Source: Streptomyces antarcticus (GTDB lineage: Bacteria > Actinomycetota > Actinomycetes > Streptomycetales > Streptomycetaceae). From it: DNA of 64,000 nt. A program made the translations under genes and the position numbers. The notes beneath the pieces were generated by a model. That model saw nothing but the letters and a program-made list of their open reading frames with translations, had not been told where the DNA came from and made no database searches. The stretch covers positions 164,989 to 228,988 of the forward strand of contig NZ_JAPNLM010000013.1 in the NCBI RefSeq assembly GCF_026627255.1. Direction: 5' to 3'. This document shows, one piece after another, positions 8,554-16,887 of the stretch (its first letter is position 1; the number at the start of each line of letters is the position of its first letter).

Positions 8554-9552
8554 ATGTCCGTGCTCCACACCCCCGGGAGGACCGCCCGCCTCGGCGCGGC
8601 CCTCCTCACCGCCGCCGCCCTGTACGCGGGCTCCGCGCACCCGGCCGCCGCCGACGAGCCCGGCTGGACCGCCGAGCCCGCCGCCGGGAGCGCCGCCCGT
8701 CCCGGCGCCGCGCGCCCGTACTTCTACCTCTCCGGCACCCCCGGCACCGTGCTCGAGGACCGCCTCGCCCTCGCCAACACCACCGACCGGGAACTCACCG
8801 TCACCCTGCGCGGGGCCGATGCCTACAACACCGCCGACGGCGCCTTCGCCGTGCGCCCCGCCCGGGAGTCGGCCGGAGCCGGGTCCTGGATCAGCTTCGG
8901 CGCGGGCTCGACGGTGAAGGTTCCGCCGCGCACCCGCGCGGTCGTCCCCTTCACCGTCACCGTGCCGCCCGCCTCCCCGCCCGGGGACCACCCCGCGGCC
9001 GTGGTCGCCGCCGAGGGGGGCCGCGAGGCGGGCGTACGGCTGCACCTGCGCGTCAGCGGCCCGGCCCTGGCCGCCCTCACCGTCGAGGACGTCTCCGTGC
9101 GCGGTCGCGGCGCGGCCGCGGAAGTCGCGTACGCCCTGGTCAACCGGGGGAACGTGGCCCTCGCCCCCGAGCTGTCCCTGCGCGCCGAGGGCCGCTTCGG
9201 CGAGGTCCCCGGCCGCACCGCCCGCGCCCTCCCGCTGGAACTGCTCCCGGGACAGCGGGTCGAGCTGACCGAACCCTGGCCCGGCGCCCCCGCCTTCGAC
9301 CGGGTCCGCCTCACCCTGACCGCCACCGCGCCCGGCGGCGCCCGGGCCACGGCGGAGGCCTCGGCGTGGTTCGTGCCCTGGCGGGTGGCCGGCTGGACGG
9401 GAGCCGGGCTCCTCCTCCTCGGCGGGACCGCGCTGGCCGCGCTGCTCCTCGTACGCGGCCGGCGGACCCGCCCGGAGCCGCCCAAGGACGAGGCCCCCGC
9501 GGCCGCACCGCACCCCGCGCCGGAACACGAACTGACGGGAGCCTCCAGGTGA
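8554..9552 (+). CDS. DUF916-like (WxL-interacting, peptidoglycan-binding type) membrane protein
   Basis: 332 residues: signal peptide to about residue 31, two beta-sandwich regions, one membrane helix near 270-295 (AGLLLLGGTALAALLLV), and a short basic, proline-rich cytoplasmic tail. The first domain follows the DUF916 pattern: YFYLSGTPGTVLEDRLAL, LANTTDRELTVTL, a GSWISF segment, and VPPASPPGDHPAAVVA. In Firmicutes such proteins bridge wall glycans and WxL surface proteins. It is coupled to the next gene by GTGA. The family assignment comes from the pattern, not a profile search. Confidence 0.8.
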   Translation: MSVLHTPGRTARLGAALLTAAALYAGSAHPAAADEPGWTAEPAAGSAARPGAARPYFYLSGTPGTVLEDRLALANTTDRELTVTLRGADAYNTADGAFAVRPARESAGAGSWISFGAGSTVKVPPRTRAVVPFTVTVPPASPPGDHPAAVVAAEGGREAGVRLHLRVSGPALAALTVEDVSVRGRGAAAEVAYALVNRGNVALAPELSLRAEGRFGEVPGRTARALPLELLPGQRVELTEPWPGAPAFDRVRLTLTATAPGGARATAEASAWFVPWRVAGWTGAGLLLLGGTALAALLLVRGRRTRPEPPKDEAPAAAPHPAPEHELTGASR

Positions 9553-10691
9553 GCGCCATGGTCGCCCGCACGCCCGGCGCCGGAGCACGGCTCGCGGCCC
9601 TCCTCGCCGCGGCGCTGGCGGCCTGTGTCCTCGCGCTGCTGCCCACGGCCCCGGCCGCGGCCGACGAGGGCAGGCCCGCGGTGGCGCTCTCGCTCCAGGA
9701 CGCCGCGAAGGGCACCGAGATCACCGTCACCGGCACCGGCTGGCGGCCCAAGACGATGGTGATGCTGCTGGTCTGCGGCCAGAACATGATCGGCGGCACC
9801 AACAGCTGCGCCAACGCCGACGGCGCGGCCGTCGCGGTCGCCGACGACGGCCGCTTCGCCGCCCAGCTGCCGGTCGTGGCCCCGCCCAAGCCCTGCCCCT
9901 GCGTCGTGAACGTCACCTCCGTCAACGGGGACCAGTCCACCGTCGCGGCCCCCCTGAAGATCACCGACCACCCGGTCGCCGAGCTGCCCGCCGCGTCCGG
10001 CACGGCCCGTCTCGCGATGCTCACCGGGGTCAGGCTGGAGGGCGAGGACGGGGTGCTGACCTGGTTCGGCTCCCCGCCGTCGCGGAAGTTCGAGGTCACC
10101 GTCGGCAACCTCGGCACCGCCCCGGTCAAGGACCCGGTCTTCCAGCTCGGCATCGCCCACGGGGTCTTCGCGCCCCTGTGGGAGGAGGCCCGCTGGAAGG
10201 GCACCATCCCGCCGGGCGGAAAGGCGGAGATCGCCCTGGACGTCGCCCTCACCGCGGGCGCGTACGGGGACTACACGATCTCCCTCAAGTACGGGGAGAC
10301 GGTGGTGGCCGCCCAGCCCTGGGGCGTGGACCGCCCGTACGGCGTCCTGCTCTTCTGGGGCCTGCTCCTGGTGGTGGTTCCGGCCGCTGTCTTCCGCGTC
10401 GGCATGGCCGTCGTCGACAAGGTCCGGCCGCGCGCCGCGCCCGCCGGCGGACGCCACCGCGGCGCCGGGACCACCGACGCGGCCGCGGCCGTGACGGCCC
10501 GGCTGCCCCGGGTGCCCCGGCTGGCGTCCGTACGCGGACCCGCGCGGGCGGACCGTACGGAACCGGCGCCCCCACCCCCACAGACCACCACGGCGGTCCT
10601 GCCGTGGTTCACCCCGGACAGCGCGCCGGAGACAGCACCACAGACGTCCGCACCGTCTGAGAACCGTTCGACGACGAAGGGACATTCGTGA
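9549..10691 (+). CDS. Secreted Ig-like/neocarzinostatin-fold membrane-anchored protein
   Basis: 380 residues: signal peptide (AALAACVLALLPTAPAAA), a first domain like the neocarzinostatin or IPT sandwich (KGTEITVTGTGWRP, paired cysteines in VCG, SCAN and PCPCVV), a second beta domain with KFEVTVGNLGTAPV, then a membrane helix (VLLFWGLLLVVVPAAVF) and a disordered Pro/Thr tail of about 90 residues facing the cytoplasm. GTG 9549 is preferred to ATG 9558 because GGGAG at 9537-9541 has the better spacing and the GTGA overlap repeats across this operon. The function is unknown; placement suggests a partner of the DUF916-like and sortase-substrate proteins. Confidence 0.75.
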   Translation: MSAMVARTPGAGARLAALLAAALAACVLALLPTAPAAADEGRPAVALSLQDAAKGTEITVTGTGWRPKTMVMLLVCGQNMIGGTNSCANADGAAVAVADDGRFAAQLPVVAPPKPCPCVVNVTSVNGDQSTVAAPLKITDHPVAELPAASGTARLAMLTGVRLEGEDGVLTWFGSPPSRKFEVTVGNLGTAPVKDPVFQLGIAHGVFAPLWEEARWKGTIPPGGKAEIALDVALTAGAYGDYTISLKYGETVVAAQPWGVDRPYGVLLFWGLLLVVVPAAVFRVGMAVVDKVRPRAAPAGGRHRGAGTTDAAAAVTARLPRVPRLASVRGPARADRTEPAPPPPQTTTAVLPWFTPDSAPETAPQTSAPSENRSTTKGHS

Positions 10692-11983
10692 AGACCCAAC
10701 GGAGGGTAAGCGCGGCCGCGGTCGCGCTGCTGCTCGGCGGCGCGGGCATCGCCCTGGCGGCTTCTCCCGCCCTGGCGGCCGAGACCACGTACAAGGTCAA
10801 GTGCATTCCGCCGGCCGGCGGTGGCAGCCCCGTGGAGGGCGACACCACGGCCAAGATCACGGCTCCGGCCACCGCCAAGGTCGGTGACGAGGTCGACGTG
10901 GTCTGGGAGACCGTCAAGCCCGCCTCGAACAACACCGACCTGATGGTGATTCCGAAGGACTCCGTCCTGCCCACCGGCTGGATCGCGGTCGGCGGCGGGA
11001 TGGGCGAGCTCAAGGTCGTCGGGGAGAAGAAGAACCCGGAGATAGCCAAGAAGGCCCCCATGGTGATGTCCGCCATGAAGGGCAAGCTGAAGCTCACCAA
11101 GGCCGGAAAGATCACCCTGAGCCCCGGCAAGTACGACGTCGCCGTGACGTTCTCCATCGGCACGTTCGTCACCAAGTGCGCGCCGACGGGCGAGGCCGGC
11201 GTCGGGGCGACCATCGACGTGTCGGCCGGCTCCAGCGGCGGCGCGACGAACGGGGGCGCCACCAACGGCGGCGCGACGAACGGAGGAGCCACCAACGGGG
11301 GAGCCGCCAACGGCGGCACCACCGCCGGGGGCGGCGGCCAGACCGACTTCCCGGGCAAGGCCGTCGACGTGAAGTTCGACTGCGGCGAGACGGTCCCCGG
11401 CGGCATCACCACCCCGGTCACCGTCAACGCCAAGAAGAACGGCGGCGGCTACGACCTGACGGTCAAGACGGCCAAGGACGCGATGAAGGCCCCGGTGCCC
11501 CTGCCCAAGGGCGCGCTCAAGCCGTCGATGCAGATCAAGCTCGGCGGCGCCGACAGCGGCGCGGTCAAGGTCACCGGCCCGGCCAACGCCGAGCCGATCG
11601 GCCAGGGCGCGGGAGTCAGCCTCAGCGACATGACGGGCACCTACAAGCCCGGCAAGACGGGCAAGGTCACCCTCAGCCCGTCCGACATGACGATCGAGGT
11701 CACGATGGTCGCGGGCTCCACCCCGCTCAGCGTGCCCTGCAAGGCGGCCACCAGCGCCGTCTCGCTGGAGCTGGACACCACCGCCCAGCAGGGCGGCTCC
11801 GGCGGTCCGTCCACCACGGGCGGTTCCGGCAGCGCCACCACCACCTCGGGCGGCCTCGCCGAGACCGGCGCGGAGGACGAGGGCGGCATCAAGGCCCTGG
11901 CCCTGGTCGCCGGCACGGTGGTGCTGCTCGGCGGCGCGGTCTTCACCTTCACCCCGTGGCGCCGCCTGCGCGGCACCCGGTAG
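10688..11983 (+). CDS. Secreted LAXTG-type (LAETG) wall-anchored protein with two related beta domains
   Basis: 431 residues. A signal peptide is followed by a domain with two cysteines (KVKCIPP, VTKCAP), a flexible linker of GGATN repeats at about residues 178-212, a second domain homologous to the LPQTG protein upstream, a Gly/Ser/Thr linker, and LAETG at about 390-394 before the hydrophobic helix and WRRLRGTR. LAXTG is the motif favoured by class E sortases of Streptomyces. GTG 10688 overlaps the previous stop. It is the last gene of the operon and is followed by a strong hairpin. The operon thus makes two sortase substrates with different motifs. Confidence 0.85.
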   Translation: MKTQRRVSAAAVALLLGGAGIALAASPALAAETTYKVKCIPPAGGGSPVEGDTTAKITAPATAKVGDEVDVVWETVKPASNNTDLMVIPKDSVLPTGWIAVGGGMGELKVVGEKKNPEIAKKAPMVMSAMKGKLKLTKAGKITLSPGKYDVAVTFSIGTFVTKCAPTGEAGVGATIDVSAGSSGGATNGGATNGGATNGGATNGGAANGGTTAGGGGQTDFPGKAVDVKFDCGETVPGGITTPVTVNAKKNGGGYDLTVKTAKDAMKAPVPLPKGALKPSMQIKLGGADSGAVKVTGPANAEPIGQGAGVSLSDMTGTYKPGKTGKVTLSPSDMTIEVTMVAGSTPLSVPCKAATSAVSLELDTTAQQGGSGGPSTTGGSGSATTTSGGLAETGAEDEGGIKALALVAGTVVLLGGAVFTFTPWRRLRGTR

Positions 11984-12000
11984 AACCGGTCACGGCAAGG

Positions 12001-12038
12001 GAACGGCCCGGCACACCTTCCGGTGTGCCGGGCCGTTC
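12001..12038. terminator. Hairpin terminator after the envelope operon
   Basis: A perfect 17-bp stem (12001-12017 with 12022-12038) and a 4-base loop lie between convergent genes, so the site can serve both strands. There is no U-tract, which is common in Streptomyces. Confidence 0.8.
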
Positions 12039-12059
12039 GTCCCACGGGGCGGGGAGGGG

Positions 12060-13580
12060 TCAGTTCACGTCGCCCATCAGCGCGTTGACCTTCTTGCGGT
12101 ACATGTAGATCGCGACACCGGCGAGCACGGCGGCGGCCGCCTGGAAGAGGATCACCCCGACGCCGTTCAGCTTCACGTCGGCCAGGCTGAGCAGACCGGT
12201 GATGCAGTCACCGGCGGTGACGGCCAGGAACCAGACGCCCATCATCTGGGAGGCGTACTTCTGCGGAGCCATCTTCGTCGTGACCGACAGGCCGACCGGT
12301 GAAAGGAACAGCTCGGCGATCGTGTGCATCAGGAAGATCAGCACCAGCCACCACATGGTGACCTTGGTGTCGTTGCCCGCGACCTGGCTCAGCGGCACGG
12401 CGAAGACGAAGAACGAGGCGCCGACGATGACCAGGGCGATCGAGAACTTCACGATGGTGCTGGGCTCGCGGTTGCGGCGGGCCAGGGCCACCCACACGGC
12501 GGCGAAGATCGGGGCCAGGGCCACGACGAAGAGCGGGTTCAGCGACTGGAAGACGACGGTCGGAACCTCCCAGCCGAGCAGGTTGCGCTCGGAGCTCTTG
12601 TCACCGAACAGCGAGAGGGTCGAACCGCCCTGGTCGTAGATCATCCAGAAGACGGCAGCGGCCACGAAGAACCAGATGTAGGCGCTCATCCGGGTCTGCT
12701 CACCGGCGGAGAGGTCCTTGTCCCGCTTGATGCGCACGAGCACCGCGACCGGGATGATCAGACCGGCGATCGTGATCGGGTACAGCGCCCACTTGATGGT
12801 GAACATGTCCGCCGCGACCACGGCGCCGTAGAAGACGGCGACGGCGGCCAGGACGGCGAGGGCCTTGACGATCACGGTCTTGCGCTCGGCGGGGGACAGC
12901 GGGTTCGGGACGATGCTGCTCTTCGGGCTCAGGGTCTTGCCGGCCAGCAGGAAGATGACCAGGCCGACGCCCATGCCGATGGCGGCGAGGAAGAAGCCGA
13001 GGTGCCAGTTGACGGTCTCGCCGATGGTGCCGATGGCGAGCGGCGCTGCGAAGGCACCCACGTTGATGCCGATGTAGAAGATCGTGAAGCCACTGTCACG
13101 GCGCGAGTCGTCCGCGTCCTTGTACAGGTGGCCGACCATCGTGGAGATGTTGGCCTTCAGCAGACCGGAGCCGATCGCGACCAGCAGCAGGCCGACGAAG
13201 AACGCCAGCTGGCCGGGCACAGCGAGCGCCACGTGGCCCGCCATGATCACCAAGCTGGCGATGGCGACCGTCTTGCGGGCGCCCCAGACGCGGTCACCGA
13301 ACCAGCCGCCGGGCAGGGCCATGAGGTAGACCATGGCCACGTACACGGAGTAGATCGCCGTGGCCGTCGCCGCCGTGAAGCCGAGCCCGCCGCCCTGGCT
13401 TCCGGTCGCGGCGTCCACACCGCCGGAGACCAGGTACAGGACGAGAAGCGCACGCATGCCGTAGTAGGAGAACCGCTCCCACATCTCGGTCATGAACAGC
13501 GTGGCCAGGCCGATCGGGTGGCCGAGGACGGTCTTCTCGTGAGCGGGGCTCGGTGAGGCCGTCGTCAGGCTGGAAGCCAT
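12060..13580 (-). CDS. Proton-dependent oligopeptide transporter (POT/PTR family)
   Basis: This 506-residue major-facilitator protein imports di- and tripeptides with protons. The N-terminal helix carries the family motif ExxERFxYYG (EMWERFSYYG), and FTIFYIGINVGAFAAPL matches the PTR2 signature. About 14 hydrophobic helices can be drawn, including the extra pair between the two six-helix bundles. The chosen start is the ATG at 13580, with AAGGA about eight bases upstream on this strand; extending further adds 62 residues of non-membrane, low-quality sequence. It stands alone with its own promoter region. Confidence 0.93.
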   Translation of the reverse strand: MASSLTTASPSPAHEKTVLGHPIGLATLFMTEMWERFSYYGMRALLVLYLVSGGVDAATGSQGGGLGFTAATATAIYSVYVAMVYLMALPGGWFGDRVWGARKTVAIASLVIMAGHVALAVPGQLAFFVGLLLVAIGSGLLKANISTMVGHLYKDADDSRRDSGFTIFYIGINVGAFAAPLAIGTIGETVNWHLGFFLAAIGMGVGLVIFLLAGKTLSPKSSIVPNPLSPAERKTVIVKALAVLAAVAVFYGAVVAADMFTIKWALYPITIAGLIIPVAVLVRIKRDKDLSAGEQTRMSAYIWFFVAAAVFWMIYDQGGSTLSLFGDKSSERNLLGWEVPTVVFQSLNPLFVVALAPIFAAVWVALARRNREPSTIVKFSIALVIVGASFFVFAVPLSQVAGNDTKVTMWWLVLIFLMHTIAELFLSPVGLSVTTKMAPQKYASQMMGVWFLAVTAGDCITGLLSLADVKLNGVGVILFQAAAAVLAGVAIYMYRKKVNALMGDVN

Positions 13581-14079
13581 GGTCGATCCTTGCTTGCTCG
13601 GGACGCTGGGCCTCGTGAGCCCGGTAGCGCCCGGTGGGGGTGGCCGGCACCGGCGGCCGGAGTTCCGCCCCACGCCTCGGGGTCCGCACCCGGAGGGGGA
13701 GCGGTGGAACGTCCGTCGCCGGGATCCACGCCCGTCGCGCACCATCGCGCGCAGGGCCCGGCCCACAGGTCATTCACTGTCATCGCACCGGACAGGGCGG
13801 CCCGTCGCGTCGGTGCGTGAGGACAGCCAAACCGGCCCGAACAGAATCGAAGACCTCCGGCGCGCTTTTCGGCACAAAGGTCCCCTGAGTAGTGCATCAG
13901 GCGTCTCGCCACCATACGACACGACACTGCGGCATATGGAAGGACTTGAGATATGGATCACAGGATTCCGGGGAACCGCCTGACCGTATTCGAAGGTCAT
14001 CGGCCCTTCGTATGCCCAGTTCCACAGGGGTACGCCGGCAGGCCCCAGCGTGGACTTCCTGCGGACTACCATCACCCAC
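13581..14079. other. 500-base divergent intergenic region
   Basis: It lies between the POT transporter (minus) and the response regulator (plus). I find no open frame with a ribosome site and no strong hairpin. It should hold the transporter promoter and the regulator's promoter; only the -10 element at 14067-14072 is convincing. Confidence 0.5.
14067..14072 (+). promoter_or_regulatory. -10 element TACCAT, leaderless-type
   Basis: Seven bases separate this hexamer from ATG 14080, so transcription would begin at or next to the start codon. No ribosome site precedes the ATG, which supports a leaderless message. Confidence 0.45.
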
Positions 14080-14757
14080 ATGACGCGTGTACTGCTCGCC
14101 GAGGACGACGCATCCATCTCGGAGCCCCTGGCTCGCGCCCTGCGCCGGGAGGGGTACGAGGTCGAGGTCCGGGAGGACGGCCCCACCGCCCTGGACGCGG
14201 GACTGCAGGGCGGCATCGACCTCGTCGTCCTCGACCTCGGCCTGCCGGGCATGGACGGCCTGGAGGTCGCCCGCCGGCTGCGCGCCGGGGGCCACGGCTT
14301 CCCGATCCTCGTGCTCACCGCCCGCGCGGACGAGGTCGACACGGTCGTCGGCCTGGACGCGGGCGCCGACGACTACGTGACCAAGCCCTTCCGGCTGGCC
14401 GAGCTCCTCGCCCGGGTACGGGCCCTGCTCCGGCGCGGCGCCACCGAGGCGAGCCAGCCCCCCGCCACCCACGGCGTCCGGATCGACGTCGAGTCGCACC
14501 GCGCCTGGATGGGGGAGGAGGAGCTCCAGCTGACGGCCAAGGAGTTCGACCTGCTGCGCGTCCTGGTCCGGGACGCCGGACGGGTCGTCACCCGCGACCA
14601 GCTGATGCGCGAGGTCTGGGACACCACCTGGTGGTCCTCCACCAAGACCCTCGACATGCACATCTCCTGGCTGCGCAAGAAGCTCGGCGACGACGCCGCC
14701 AATCCGCGCTACATCGCCACCGTCCGCGGCGTCGGCTTCCGCTTCGAGAAGAGCTGA
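14080..14757 (+). CDS. OmpR/PhoB-family response regulator
   Basis: 225 residues. The receiver domain occupies roughly 1-115, with the acidic pocket D9/D10, phospho-acceptor D52 (VVLDLGLPG) and K102 (TKPF). A winged-helix DNA-binding domain follows at about 130-223, with the typical LTAKEFDLLRVL and RGVGFRF segments. ATG 14080 is chosen because the leaderless -10 lies seven bases upstream and the protein then begins directly with MTRVLLAEDD. It forms an operon with the histidine kinase 28 bases downstream. From position beside purK-purE it appears equivalent to the SCO3063/SCO3062 pair of S. coelicolor (recalled, not checked). Confidence 0.93.
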   Translation: MTRVLLAEDDASISEPLARALRREGYEVEVREDGPTALDAGLQGGIDLVVLDLGLPGMDGLEVARRLRAGGHGFPILVLTARADEVDTVVGLDAGADDYVTKPFRLAELLARVRALLRRGATEASQPPATHGVRIDVESHRAWMGEEELQLTAKEFDLLRVLVRDAGRVVTRDQLMREVWDTTWWSSTKTLDMHISWLRKKLGDDAANPRYIATVRGVGFRFEKS

Positions 14758-14785
14758 TCCTCCCTCCTGGGGCATGCTCTAGGGC

Positions 14786-16051
14786 ATGCGCCGCCGCCTG
14801 ATCAACTCCACGCTCGCCGTGGTGCTCGTCGTCATCGCCGTCTTCGGCGTCTCCCTGGTCATCGTGGAGACCCGCACCATCAGCAGCAGCGCCCAGGACC
14901 GGATCGAGTCCGATGCGCTGAGGCTGGTGGGCGTCGTGGAGTCCGACGTCCTGGAGAAGAAGCCGGTGGACACCGCCGCGCTCGCCGAACTGCTCGAGAA
15001 CGGCAAGTACGCCCGGATCACCATCCCCGGGCAGCCGGCCGTCGAGGTGGGCGACCGCATCGACGAATCCGTGATCCGGGGCACCGCGCGCGGCGAGCAG
15101 GGCGAGGTCGTCGTCGTGGAGGAGGCCCGCTCCACGGTCACCCGGGAGGTCGTGCGGACCCTGGCCGTGGTCGGCGCGGTGGCCCTGCTGGCGGTCGTGG
15201 CGGCCGTACTCCTCGCCGTACGGCAGGCGAACCGGCTGGCCTCCCCCCTCACCGACCTCGCCGAGACGGCGGAGCGCCTCGGATCCGGCGACCCGCGCCC
15301 CCGGCACAAGCGGTACGGGGTGCCCGAGCTGGACCGGGTCGCCGACGTACTGGACTCCAGCGCCGAGCGGATCGGCCGCATGCTGACCGCCGAGCGGCGC
15401 CTGGCCGCAGACGCCTCCCACCAGCTGCGCACCCCGCTCACCGCCCTGTCCATGCGGCTGGAGGAGATCACGGTCACCGACGACCTGGAGACCGTAAGGG
15501 AGGAGGCGACGATCGCCCTGACCCAGGTCGAGCGGCTCACGGACGTGGTGCAGCGGCTGCTCACGAACTCGCGGGACCCGCGGACCGGCTCGGCGGTCCC
15601 CTTCGACCTGGACGAGGTCGTCAAGCAGCAGGAAGAGGAGTGGCGCCCCGCCTACCGCAGCGCCGGCCGGGCCATCGTCCGCTCCGGCAAGCAGGGCGTA
15701 CGGGCCGTCGGCACCCCCGGCGCCGTCTCGCAGGTGCTGGCCACCCTCGTGGAGAACGCCCTGATGCACGGCGGCGGCACCGTCGCCCTGCGGACCCGGG
15801 TGATCGGCAACCAGGCGGTGCTGGAGGTCACGGACGAGGGGCCGGGGGTGCCCCCCGACCTCGGGAACCGGATCTTCGAGCGGGCCATCAGCGGCCGCAA
15901 CTCCACCGGCATCGGCCTCGCCGTCGCCCGGGACCTCGCGGAGGCGGACGGCGGCCGCCTGGAACTGCTCCAGGCGCAGCCGCCGGTGTTCGCGCTGTTC
16001 CTCAGCCGGACGGCCCCGGAGCGGGCCGACCCGGAGACCACGGTCCGCTAG
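14786..16051 (+). CDS. Sensor histidine kinase
   Basis: 421 residues: a membrane helix at about 8-28, a small extracytoplasmic sensor loop of about 95 residues, a second helix at about 122-145, a HAMP linker, a HisKA domain with H212 in ASHQLRTPLTAL, and an ATPase domain with LVENALMHGG (N box), DEGPGVP (G1) and GIGLAVARDL (G2). It should phosphorylate the regulator encoded just upstream. The signal is unknown; the small acidic sensor loop gives no clear ligand site. Confidence 0.93.
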   Translation: MRRRLINSTLAVVLVVIAVFGVSLVIVETRTISSSAQDRIESDALRLVGVVESDVLEKKPVDTAALAELLENGKYARITIPGQPAVEVGDRIDESVIRGTARGEQGEVVVVEEARSTVTREVVRTLAVVGAVALLAVVAAVLLAVRQANRLASPLTDLAETAERLGSGDPRPRHKRYGVPELDRVADVLDSSAERIGRMLTAERRLAADASHQLRTPLTALSMRLEEITVTDDLETVREEATIALTQVERLTDVVQRLLTNSRDPRTGSAVPFDLDEVVKQQEEEWRPAYRSAGRAIVRSGKQGVRAVGTPGAVSQVLATLVENALMHGGGTVALRTRVIGNQAVLEVTDEGPGVPPDLGNRIFERAISGRNSTGIGLAVARDLAEADGGRLELLQAQPPVFALFLSRTAPERADPETTVR

Positions 16052-16108
16052 CGGGCGTACGGGCGTACGGGCGTACGGCCCTACGGGCGCAGAGGCGTGC
16101 GCGGCGGG

Positions 16109-16675
16109 CTAGGAGTTCGCGGGCGCCCGCTGCTCGGGGACCGGCCCCGGGGAGGTGCCGGTACGCGGCCGGGCCGCGGGCTGCGCCGCGGGCTGCGCGG
16201 CGGGCCCGGGCGCGGGCTCCGGTGCGGCCGGCGCCTCGGGCAGGGCCTTGAAGACCCACGTCCGGTACGACCAGAAGCGGAAGACGGTGGCCGTCCCGAT
16301 GCCGACGAACTTGAACACGTTGCTCGCCACCGGTCCGTCCCAGCCGAACCCGTACGTGGCGGCGTACAGCACGCCGTTCTCGATCACCAGGCCGATCGCG
16401 CTGAAGGCGGCGAACAGCGTCAGCTCGCGCGTCCGGCCGCTCTGCGCGCGGTCCCGGTAGGCGAAGTACCGGAAACCGAGGTAGTTCGTGGCGATGGCCA
16501 CGACGGTGGCTATCACGCTCGCGCGCACCACCTGGAGGTCGGTCGTGTGCCGGATCAGGTTGAAGACACCCAGATTGACCAGCACACCCAGACCGCCGAC
16601 CGCCCCGAACTTCGCGACCTCCCGTACGAGGTCGCGTACGCGTTCGAGGACGGATCCGTTCCCCGGCGTGCTCAT
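16109..16675 (-). CDS. GtrA-family membrane protein
   Basis: 188 residues with four hydrophobic helices (FGAVGGLGVLVNLGVFNLI; SVIATVVAIATNYLGFRYF; LFAAFSAIGLVIENGVLY; and a final one near VFKFVGIG), the standard GtrA/DPMS layout. GtrA proteins are proposed to flip or carry lipid-linked sugars for wall or O-antigen glycosylation. The cytoplasmic tail of about 45 residues is Pro/Ala-rich. ATG 16675 is preferred, with AGGGA upstream; longer frames run into purK's promoter. The neighbouring mannose and glycosyltransferase genes fit a role in wall glycan supply. Confidence 0.85.
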   Translation of the reverse strand: MSTPGNGSVLERVRDLVREVAKFGAVGGLGVLVNLGVFNLIRHTTDLQVVRASVIATVVAIATNYLGFRYFAYRDRAQSGRTRELTLFAAFSAIGLVIENGVLYAATYGFGWDGPVASNVFKFVGIGTATVFRFWSYRTWVFKALPEAPAAPEPAPGPAAQPAAQPAARPRTGTSPGPVPEQRAPANS

Positions 16676-16875
16676 CTGATGGTTCAGTCCCTGTCGGTCA
16701 CCGCCCCGCGCGGGGCGTCCGGTTCTCTGCGTCGGCTCTTCCCGCCGACCCGGCCATGTTAAGTGTCGCCCCCGTACTCCGTCTGTGCCTTCGGGCACCG
16801 TGCGACGCACGGCACACCGGCCGGTCCGGACCGGGGGCGCGCGGATGCGGGTCCCGATGGCCGAATACCGCCGGA

Positions 16876-16881
16876 TACCCT
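16876..16881 (+). promoter_or_regulatory. -10 element TACCCT, leaderless-type (purK)
   Basis: Exactly six bases lie between this hexamer and GTG 16888, the spacing expected when the start codon is the first transcribed base. A GGAGG sits only one base from the GTG, too close to act as a normal ribosome site. Confidence 0.5.
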
Positions 16882-16887
16882 GGAGGC

